Origin: Candidatus Gastranaerophilales bacterium
Lineage (GTDB): Bacteria > Cyanobacteriota > Vampirovibrionia > Gastranaerophilales > Gastranaerophilaceae
DNA: 7,714 nucleotides
Reading direction: 5' to 3'
Assembly: GCA_900552525.1 (NCBI GenBank)
Contig: UNSK01000070.1
Span: 1 to 7,714 of the forward strand
The position numbers and the translations under genes are program-made. Of the stretch, positions 1 to 5,470 are shown piece after piece. The stretch's first letter is position 1; each line of letters starts with the position of its first letter. The notes beneath the pieces were generated by a model that had not been told where the DNA came from, searched no databases, and worked only from the letters and a program-made list of their open reading frames with translations.

Positions 1-1576
1 TAAAGTTATTGCTCCCGTCGATTACAAAATAGTCGTCGCCACCTGCGCCTAAAACGGTATTGTTATTACCGCTCAAATAGAATGTATCGGCGCCGGGACC
101 GCCGGAAATATTGATATCGTTTGCGTTGACATTATAGATGTTATCTCCGCCGGTGTCTGAAAGATTGGTTACTTTGGCGTTGATGTTGTACGTGTCGTTG
201 CCGTTTCCTCCATTAATTATATGGTTATTTGCCTCATTTAAGTTTATTGTATCGTCGCCGTCATCGCCATATATACGGTTTGTATTAGTATTCATTGTAA
301 GTGTATCGTTCCCGTCACCACCCCGCATTTCAGTGTTGTACCCATTAGTGGTCATTATATCATCACCACCAAGTCCATAAGCAACTGTACTGTGTCCATT
401 AACAGTTATATTATCCGCCAGATTACCACCATAAAATATCATTCCATAGCCGTACAATGAAACATTATGAGCAGCATCCTTTTGTCCTGTTATAGTTGTT
501 GTACCAACAGCACAAAAAGAAATTTCATCGGTTACATGGTTTTGCTTATATAATACAACACGTTTATCATCTGCTGTATTCTGAATATTATAATTAATAC
601 CATTAATAACAATATCTTTTGAGGAGTTTGCTGAAAGAATTACGGCTTCTGCATTATCCTTATCTCCGAACCCATTAATAAAGGTATTTTGTCCATTATC
701 AGATATAGTATTATTCCCAGTCCCACCATATATGAGAAGATTATTATTTCTAACATCCACAAAATCATCACCATCACCGGCATTTACGCTGCTATAACCA
801 GCATATATAGTTATGTTATCATTACCATTTCCTCCATATACTAATGCTCTATCTCCTTTTACAACTAGAGTATCATTGCCGTCACCTCCATCCACGGTGA
901 TTGCACCAACAGAGGTCGTTGTTATATTATCATCTCCTCCAAGCCCGTAAACTTTGCATAAAGAAGCCTCCAGTACTATAGTGTCAGCTTTGTTTCCACC
1001 ATAGAAATTTACATTAGAGCTACTTATTTTTACATTATGAGCCTTATTTAAATCTCCTTTAATTGTAAAGTAACCTGATTGAAAATTTATTGTTCCGGAT
1101 GGTTCTATTGTGTATATCAAAGTATTGGCGCTATTTTTATCATTAGTAACTTCGTAGTCAATTCCATTAATTGTAACAGTTTTAGTTTCATCTTTTTTAG
1201 TAAATTCTACAGAATAAGCATTTGCACCGTCCACATTGATTTTAACAGTGTTAGTTCCCTTATCTTGAAGAATAGTATTAATCCCATCTCCACCATTTAC
1301 AACTATTTTATTCCCCGATATAATATTAAAATTATCATCTCCACCATCGCCATATAGATATGCAGCAGAACTAATATTTACATTTAAAGTATCATTACCT
1401 TCTCCTCCGTAAGCCTGAGCACCGTTTACAGTTACGTTAAGAATATCATCGCCAGCATTCCCATAAACATAAGTACCACCGGTTATTATATCATTTCCAT
1501 CACCGCCATTGACATTTACTGAGGAACCACTAATATTAGTAACAATAATTTCATCATCCCCAGCCTCACCATAAAC
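1..1576 (-). repeat. RTX-like calcium-binding motif blocks with ~18-residue spacing
   Basis: Block 1 covers residues ~295-392, block 2 ~485-585 and block 3 ~675 to the edge (bases 1576-1283, 1006-704 and 436-1). Motifs are of the form Y/N-G-x-x-G-D/N-D-x-[ILF]: VYGEAGDDEI, VNGGDGNDII, VYGNAGDDIL, VDGGDGNDTL, IYGDDGDDTI, INGGNGNDTY. Classical RTX nonapeptides follow one another every 9 residues. Here successive glycine/aspartate motifs are mostly 15-21 residues apart, with a glycine-poor hydrophobic strand between, so probably one face of the roll or helix carries Ca2+ sites. In block 3 beyond residue ~720 the codons become richer in G and C. Confidence 0.8.
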
Positions 1577-2458
1577 AGAAGCAGATCCTGCATTGTTATT
1601 TATAACAATCTTATCTGACAGATTCCCCCCGTGAACTTCGTTTCGGCTTCCATTTACTATAAGATTATGAGAAACTCCATCCTGTGCTTTTATATAGAAA
1701 TCAGAAGCAAGAAATGTTAATTCACCTGTTGCCGTGTCCTTAATATAAGAAATAGACTGCGCTGTCGTTAGCTTATTTCTAAGAACATAATCCACGCCAT
1801 CAATTGTAACAGTTTTAGACTCATTTTTATTAAAATCTATTGCACCTTCTATAGTTGAACTCGCTCTTGTAGAATTACTTACGCTAAAGGAAGCAGCAGA
1901 AAGAGCATCAGCTCTCTCCGCCGTTGAGGCCGATACAGGGGTATATGTTTCGGATATTGTATCGTTGCGATGTGTATCGGCTAAAACTTCTACTCTGGCA
2001 GCCTCTGCCAGACGGGTAGTTAAACTTTTTCCATTATTTTCTTTGTAGTATAAATTTTGATTGTCATAACGTATGGATTCACGAATCTGAGCTATCTGCT
2101 CCAATATCTGGTCAGCCTCCGCTTGCATTGCCTCGCGCGTATCAGCATCATAAGTTCCATTAGAAGCCTGCGTTGCCAAATCCCGTAAACGCTCTAATAG
2201 TTTCTGTACCTCCTCCAAGCCGCCCTCGGCCGTCTGAAGTAAAGCTATTCCATCGTCAGTATTCTGCTGTACTTGCAGCATTGAGCTTATCTGAGTTGAT
2301 AAATCAGTAATAATTGAATAGCCTGCTGCATTATCTTTCGCTTGATTAACTTTGTAACCTGTTGTCATACGGTTAATTGAGTTATTCAAGCCTAGAGTAT
2401 TTTCACCCAGCGTTCTTTGTAAAATTAAATCTGCGACATCACTTCCAAAGGTAATCAT
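1..2458 (-). CDS. Flagellin N-terminal domain / RTX-like calcium-binding repeat hybrid protein (3' end outside window)
   Basis: The frame is open from the ATG at 2458 to the window edge: 819 codons, no stop. The start follows GGAGG with a 6-base gap. Residues 1-~140 read as the helical D0/D1 N-terminal region of flagellin: an INRMTTGYKVNQAKDNAAGY stretch (29-47; compare FliC IERLSSGLRINSAKDDAAGQ), then DDGIALLQTAEGGL (68-81) and LRDLATQASNGT (91-102). No signal peptide or membrane segment is visible. Residues ~215-819 hold three super-repeats. Each is a ~72-residue spacer module followed by a block of GGxGxD-type motifs (e.g. GGDGND 318-323, GGEGND 351-356, GGNGND 542-547) that in RTX proteins bind Ca2+ in a parallel beta-roll. 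The product is presumably exported: flagellins use the flagellar type III route, RTX proteins usually a C-terminal type I signal. The C-terminus, which would show a flagellin D0-C helix or a type I signal, is not in the window. Its own promoter and leader precede it. Domain calls are confident; the role (filament-like, adhesin, S-layer-like) is unknown. Confidence 0.9.
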   Translation of the reverse strand, partial: MITFGSDVADLILQRTLGENTLGLNNSINRMTTGYKVNQAKDNAAGYSIITDLSTQISSMLQVQQNTDDGIALLQTAEGGLEEVQKLLERLRDLATQASNGTYDADTREAMQAEADQILEQIAQIRESIRYDNQNLYYKENNGKSLTTRLAEAARVEVLADTHRNDTISETYTPVSASTAERADALSAASFSVSNSTRASSTIEGAIDFNKNESKTVTIDGVDYVLRNKLTTAQSISYIKDTATGELTFLASDFYIKAQDGVSHNLIVNGSRNEVHGGNLSDKIVINNNAGSASVYGEAGDDEIIVTNISGSSVNVNGGDGNDIITGGTYVYGNAGDDILNVTVNGAQAYGGEGNDTLNVNISSAAYLYGDGGDDNFNIISGNKIVVNGGDGINTILQDKGTNTVKINVDGANAYSVEFTKKDETKTVTINGIDYEVTNDKNSANTLIYTIEPSGTINFQSGYFTIKGDLNKAHNVKISSSNVNFYGGNKADTIVLEASLCKVYGLGGDDNITTTSVGAITVDGGDGNDTLVVKGDRALVYGGNGNDNITIYAGYSSVNAGDGDDFVDVRNNNLLIYGGTGNNTISDNGQNTFINGFGDKDNAEAVILSANSSKDIVINGINYNIQNTADDKRVVLYKQNHVTDEISFCAVGTTTITGQKDAAHNVSLYGYGMIFYGGNLADNITVNGHSTVAYGLGGDDIMTTNGYNTEMRGGDGNDTLTMNTNTNRIYGDDGDDTINLNEANNHIINGGNGNDTYNINAKVTNLSDTGGDNIYNVNANDINISGGPGADTFYLSGNNNTVLGAGGDDYFVIDGSNNF
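401..1816 (-). repeat. Three diverged ~72-residue spacer modules in the flagellin/RTX gene
   Basis: Three related segments start at residues 215, 426 and 614 (bases 1816, 1183 and 619) and run to about residues 286, 498 and 686. Each opens with a K-x-[VI]-x-I-[DN]-G-[VI]-[DN]-Y signature (KTVTIDGVDY, KTVTINGIDY, KDIVINGINY). Each continues through a variable strand, an [AS]HN[VL] motif (HNLIV, HNVKI, HNVSL) and a closing [FV]xGGN-x-[AS]D-x-I motif (HGGNLSDKI, YGGNKADTI, YGGNLADNI). Distances between starts are 211 and 188 residues. They separate the blocks of calcium motifs, so the protein is built from a duplicated ~200-residue unit. The copies are diverged and detectable at protein level rather than as near-identical DNA. 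Confidence 0.8.
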
Positions 2459-2538
2459 AAACCACCTCCAGAGGCAAATATAAACAGGTATACCAGCTCT
2501 ATGCTAGTATTTATAGGTGTTTCGCCCCCCCCCCCCAT
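2455..2538 (-). CDS. Possible leader ORF running through the poly-G tract and coupled to the flagellin/RTX start
   Basis: An ATG whose G is the first base of the poly-G tract opens a 27-codon frame: four glycines, then ETPINTS, a hydrophobic ELVYLFIFAS stretch and GGGL. Its TGA overlaps the next gene's ATG as ATGA, the usual geometry of translational coupling. With one base more or less in the tract the same ATG meets an early stop. Against it: no Shine-Dalgarno sequence precedes the ATG. Another short frame (ATG at 2599, stop TAG at 2506-2504) enters the tract in a different phase. It would reach the same ATGA only if the tract were 11 or 14 G. This is a hypothesis, not a confident gene. Confidence 0.25.
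   Translation of the reverse strand: MGGGGETPINTSIELVYLFIFASGGGL
2465..2469 (-). promoter_or_regulatory. Ribosome binding site of the flagellin/RTX gene
   Basis: GGAGG (within TGGAGGTGG on the minus strand) lies 6 bases before the ATG at 2458. It fixes the start. In-frame extension is impossible beyond a TAG at 2506-2504, and the next residues give the flagellin N-terminus at the expected distance. Confidence 0.85.
2490..2510 (-). other. Hairpin in the leader just upstream of the flagellin/RTX gene
   Basis: In the transcript, ATACTAGC and GCTGGTAT form an 8-bp stem (one G-U pair) with the 5-base loop ATAGA. It ends about 20 bases before the GGAGG. No U-run follows, so it is not an obvious intrinsic terminator. 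It could shape mRNA stability or access to the ribosome binding site. Confidence 0.5.
2525..2536 (-). repeat. Poly-G tract (12 bp) in the 5' leader, candidate phase-variation tract
   Basis: Twelve consecutive C on the plus strand (G on the coding strand) in an otherwise AT-rich intergenic region. It lies about 66 bases upstream of the flagellin/RTX start codon and about 100 bases downstream of the promoter -10 box. Long poly-G/C tracts in AT-rich genomes (Campylobacter and Helicobacter surface loci) change length by slipped-strand mispairing. The tract lies in the transcribed leader, not in the -10/-35 spacer, so an effect would act through leader structure or an upstream reading frame. The exact length may be uncertain because homopolymers are prone to sequencing and assembly error. 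Confidence 0.75.
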
Positions 2539-2636
2539 GAGGGTTAAAAGGCAGGCATAGTAAGCATTTCAGCCCATTCTGTTTATACAATACATCCATC
2601 GCTAATCATCTCTAACAACGATACATCTTTAAATAT

Positions 2637-2665
2637 ATTATACCATAAGTATATAACAGTTGCAA
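2637..2665 (-). promoter_or_regulatory. Sigma70-type extended -10 promoter of the flagellin/RTX gene
   Basis: On the minus strand, TTGCAA (2665-2660, 4 of 6 matches to TTGACA) is followed after 17 bases by a perfect TATAAT (2642-2637). TGG immediately precedes the hexamer, giving an extended -10. Transcription would start near 2630, leaving a leader of about 170 bases. No sigma28 (FliA) flagellin-type promoter or sigma54 promoter was found by eye, so expression is probably not tied to the classical late flagellar regulon. Confidence 0.7.
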
Positions 2666-2675
2666 CTGAGATATA
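2650..2675. promoter_or_regulatory. Palindrome covering the -35 box, candidate operator
   Basis: A perfect 12-bp palindrome, CAGTTGCAACTG (2657-2668), contains the whole -35 hexamer. After two mismatched positions on each side, five more base pairs match, giving an imperfect 26-bp dyad. A dimeric regulator bound here would block or modulate the promoter. No regulator gene is in the window. AT-rich palindromes can arise by chance, but the GC-containing core over the -35 box makes a binding site plausible. Confidence 0.45.
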
Positions 2676-2679
2676 TAAT

Positions 2680-4146
2680 TTAAATTTTGCCTATAAATTT
2701 AATATTGTAATCGCTGACAAGCTCTTCATGAGCAAGAACTGTTAAATCCTGCACAAATTCAGACAAAATTACAAAAACCATATGTCTTATATCCATTGGA
2801 ACAGCTATAACAGGAGAGGTTATCTTTTTCGCTTTAGAAATCTTCATCAATCTTGATGCAATATCCTGAACCTCGCATGAATCAATTCTGATAATAGCCT
2901 CTTCTTCATCTTCTTTAAAGAACGAATAAACTCTATCCAAAATCTCATCAGAAAATTCAATAACCTTTAATTCCCCGTCCTTAGCAAGATCTTTTACGAT
3001 ATGGCGAGAAAGAGCCAGTCTTACTTTGTCCAGCAAATCTTCTTTTGTAGGTTCATTTGCATAATCATTAATTTTCTCAAAAATATAAACAATATTTTTT
3101 ACTGAAACTTTTTCTCTTACAAGACAGGTCAGTAAATACTTTAAATCAGAAGCTGTTATAAAATCAGGAATAATATTATCTACAAGGAAAGAATTAGATT
3201 CAATAACCTTTTCCACATACTTGTTAACATCATTGTAATCCATAATATCAGATACTTCTTTTACAGCAATATATTCGATAACACGGCCGATATACTCAGC
3301 TGCAGTATCCCCCTTAATCCAGAAGTCTTTTACCTTTTCTTTCTGTATCCAGATTAACTTCTTACCGGTAATACCATCTGTAACGATAATATCATCCTCG
3401 CCTGATTTGTAACCCTTCAACTCATCTTTATAAAATGCCACATATCCCGGAAAAACTACAGAACGAAAAACTTCAATATCATGAATTTTTACACTAAATT
3501 CATTTTGCATAAGCTCATCGCTGTTGTGGAAATGGATATGCGGAATTACATAACCTAATCTCTCAGCCAAATCCTGCCTTATACGTACTGTTTCCGCCAG
3601 CAGATTATCATTAGCTTCCATAGAAATTACTTCAAGAATTTCTTCTGATAAATTTACAACAAACTTTTCTTCTTTTATAGCAGAATACATCGCATCAGGC
3701 GAAATTTCATTCACCAGAGCCTGCTTCAACCCGTCTAACTGCCTTAATTCATCAGACATTTGATTATTTAGCTGTTTTTTCTTCTCCGGAGAAAGATTTT
3801 CACTCTCTAGCTGGGATTTAATTTTTTTAATTCTTTCTTTCTGGTTTGAAATTTTTAATTGAATTTCTTTGCAGGATGCATAAGGACTTGATGGAGCTGC
3901 AAGCATTTTTTCCATTCTATATTTGAAGCTTGTTATATTAACAATGTCATCCAAATCGGTAGAATCTTCGTCCTGTTTTTCTCTCATAAATATACAGTTA
4001 AAGTCAAAAGAAGAATCTGTTTCAACCTCATGCATTGTATACAAATCCCAGCCCGCTTCAGACATTTCATTCAGAAGATTTTCCAGAGCCTGTTTGTCAT
4101 CTGTCGGTACTGATTTTATAATATACTGCATTTTTTTATTAAACAT
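2680..4146 (-). CDS. Soluble FlhA cytoplasmic-domain-like protein (FHIPEP C-terminal fold) with DUF4177-like N-terminus
   Basis: 488 residues from the ATG at 4146, chosen because GAGG lies 6 bases upstream. The in-frame ATG at 4158 has AAGG directly against it, too close. Residues ~6-56 resemble DUF4177 (MQYIIKSVP, then EMSEAGWDLYTM and FNCIFMRE). Residues ~92-147 are charged and look coiled coil. Residues ~161-488 follow the order of conserved blocks of the FlhA/YscV cytoplasmic domain: RIRQDLAERLGYVIPHI (188-204), FPGYVAFY (232-239; Salmonella FlhA YPGRWLAI), KLIWI (263-267), LVREKVSVKNIVYIFEKIND (342-361; FlhA LLAEKVPIRDMRTILETL), DKVRLALSRHI (373-383; AVVRVALGRAI), GELKVIEF (391-398) and a C-terminal IRHMVF...LTVLAHEEL. 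In flagellar and type III systems this domain docks chaperone-substrate complexes below the export gate. The eight-helix membrane part of FlhA is absent, and no hydrophobic helix is visible. The family call is from recognition, not a search; the function without a membrane domain is unknown. Overlaps the phosphorylase stop by 8 bp, so is probably translated with it. Confidence 0.8.
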   Translation of the reverse strand: MFNKKMQYIIKSVPTDDKQALENLLNEMSEAGWDLYTMHEVETDSSFDFNCIFMREKQDEDSTDLDDIVNITSFKYRMEKMLAAPSSPYASCKEIQLKISNQKERIKKIKSQLESENLSPEKKKQLNNQMSDELRQLDGLKQALVNEISPDAMYSAIKEEKFVVNLSEEILEVISMEANDNLLAETVRIRQDLAERLGYVIPHIHFHNSDELMQNEFSVKIHDIEVFRSVVFPGYVAFYKDELKGYKSGEDDIIVTDGITGKKLIWIQKEKVKDFWIKGDTAAEYIGRVIEYIAVKEVSDIMDYNDVNKYVEKVIESNSFLVDNIIPDFITASDLKYLLTCLVREKVSVKNIVYIFEKINDYANEPTKEDLLDKVRLALSRHIVKDLAKDGELKVIEFSDEILDRVYSFFKEDEEEAIIRIDSCEVQDIASRLMKISKAKKITSPVIAVPMDIRHMVFVILSEFVQDLTVLAHEELVSDYNIKFIGKI

Positions 4147-5470
4147 TATCGTCCTCATCCTTTGTACTGATAATTTTATAAATCAAATTGTTATGTGATG
4201 GTCTGGTTTCATTTATAGAAAAAGCTTCATCGCAATATCTCTGAGCAATCTTTGTTGCGTCTTCATTATTAGAATATATAGTATAAAGAATTTCTCCTTT
4301 TTTTACATATTCACCGCTCTTTTTATTAAGAAAAATCCCCACACTTAAATCAATCGGCTTTGAGCTGTTTTCTCTGGCTGCCCCGAGAGCCTTAACGGCA
4401 CATGAAACATTATGAGCATTAATATTCTGAATATAACCGTTCTTTTTAGATTCACATTCCACCTTATAGCAAGGAAGTGTAAACTTGTCATAATTATCTA
4501 TAACTTCCGCAGCTCCCCCCTGAGCAATAATAAGTTCTCTAAATTTCTCAAGCGCCTTACCAGAATGCACGAGATTCTTCAAGTAAGCAGAAGCTTCTGA
4601 AATATTGTCATACAAATCAAGCTGCAACAGAGTCATAGCCGCAATTGAATATGTGACTTCTGCAAGATCCCCGTTATCCAAATTTCCCTTCAAAAATTCT
4701 ATAGCTTCAACTACTTCAAGCGAATTTCCGACAGCGCGTCCGAGAGGTTCTTCCATAGAAGTAACCACTGCAGTTATAGACTTATCCAAAATCTTTCCGA
4801 CCTTCACAATCAATCTGGAAAGAGCAACTGCATCCTCCGGAGTTTTCATAAAAGCACCGGAACCATACTTAACATCGATTATAATATTAGAAGCACCTGA
4901 GGCTATCTTCTTTGAAATTATAGAAGATGCAAGTAATTCGTCTGATTCAACAGCAGCAATTTCATTTCTTAAGATATACATCTTTTTATCTGCAGGAGCC
5001 AAATCATCAGCCTGTGACGAGATAACTGCATTTATATTATTTACCTGATTTACAATAGCCTGCGTTGACATATTTGTATTGAGATTAGGAATAGCCTCTA
5101 ATTTATCAACAGTACCAGCTGATAATCCAAGCCCTCTATCAGCTAACTTTGCAACAGGAATGCCCGCAGCAGCAAGAAGAGGAATTAAGGTTATTGTAAC
5201 CTTATCCCCAACTCCGCCTGTAGAATGCTTATCAACAATTTTGCCGTTTAATTCGCCAAAATTTATAATTTTACCTGATTTGCCAAGCGCCTCAGTTAGA
5301 TAAGCAGTTTCATCTACACTCAGCCCCTTAAAGCATACTGCCGTTAACCATGCTGCAACCTGAGCATCAGAAACACAGCCTGACATATAAGAACTCACTA
5401 TAAAACCTATCTCGTCCTTAGTATGAGCCTTGCCGTGTTTCTTTTTTTCTATCAGGTCGATAAAATTCAT
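4139..5470 (-). CDS. deoA: Thymidine / pyrimidine-nucleoside phosphorylase
   Basis: 443 residues, the usual length of the family (~430-440). It catalyses reversible phosphorolysis of thymidine, and in the broader enzyme of uridine, to base plus (deoxy)ribose-1-phosphate: cytoplasmic pyrimidine salvage. An N-terminal helical domain is followed by the phosphate loop KHSTGGVGDK (81-90) and the family signature region (110-125). Then come DLAPADKKMYILRNE (156-170, with R168), SSIISKK (182-188, with S183 and K187 at nucleoside-binding positions) and DVKYGSGAFMKT (199-210). A C-terminal PYNP domain runs from ~345 to 430. The signature reads ADRGLGLSAGT where most members have SGRGLGHTGGT, so three positions depart from the usual pattern, including a serine reported to contact phosphate. 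Activity is likely but specificity (DeoA versus Pdp) cannot be settled. The ATG overlaps the ompH stop (TAATG) and lacks a strong Shine-Dalgarno, which suggests translational coupling. Placement in an envelope operon is odd. Confidence 0.92.
   Translation of the reverse strand: MNFIDLIEKKKHGKAHTKDEIGFIVSSYMSGCVSDAQVAAWLTAVCFKGLSVDETAYLTEALGKSGKIINFGELNGKIVDKHSTGGVGDKVTITLIPLLAAAGIPVAKLADRGLGLSAGTVDKLEAIPNLNTNMSTQAIVNQVNNINAVISSQADDLAPADKKMYILRNEIAAVESDELLASSIISKKIASGASNIIIDVKYGSGAFMKTPEDAVALSRLIVKVGKILDKSITAVVTSMEEPLGRAVGNSLEVVEAIEFLKGNLDNGDLAEVTYSIAAMTLLQLDLYDNISEASAYLKNLVHSGKALEKFRELIIAQGGAAEVIDNYDKFTLPCYKVECESKKNGYIQNINAHNVSCAVKALGAARENSSKPIDLSVGIFLNKKSGEYVKKGEILYTIYSNNEDATKIAQRYCDEAFSINETRPSHNNLIYKIISTKDEDDNV
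4153..4156 (-). promoter_or_regulatory. Ribosome binding site deciding the start of the FlhA-C-like gene
   Basis: GAGG (within AGGATGAGG) lies 6 bases before the ATG at 4146, inside the 3' end of the phosphorylase gene. It supports 4146 rather than the upstream in-frame ATG at 4158, and rather than the ATG at 4131, which has only an A-rich stretch before it. Confidence 0.65.

Noticed and set aside
138..380. Plus-strand open frame of 80 codons opposite the RTX repeats
   Set aside because: It is antisense to a continuous, motif-rich minus-strand frame; its serine/proline-rich composition is the mirror of GG/GD repeat codons.
1079..1357. Plus-strand open frame of 92 codons opposite the second spacer module
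   Set aside because: Low-complexity I/S/N/F product, no ribosome binding site, and antisense to the repeat protein.
1..1816. CRISPR array or DNA-level tandem repeat, suggested by the recurrent ccatcaccacc/tatcatt words
   Set aside because: The recurrence comes from codons for GGxGxD motifs in one open frame; spacing and sequence vary and no identical direct repeats with unique spacers exist.
2504..2599. Independent small gene (31 codons, ATG at 2599)
   Set aside because: Weak ribosome binding context, a four-glycine run produced only by the poly-G tract and no recognisable domain; mentioned only as part of the tract hypothesis.
2459..2679. Intrinsic terminator after the FlhA-C-like gene, or sigma28/sigma54 promoter for the flagellin-like gene
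   Set aside because: No GC-rich stem with a following U-run is present, and no TAAA-N15-GCCGATAA or GG-N10-GC element could be found; only a sigma70-type promoter fits.
4605..5303. Plus-strand open frames opposite the phosphorylase gene
   Set aside because: The minus-strand frame carries all family motifs; the opposite frames are shadows with no recognisable domain.
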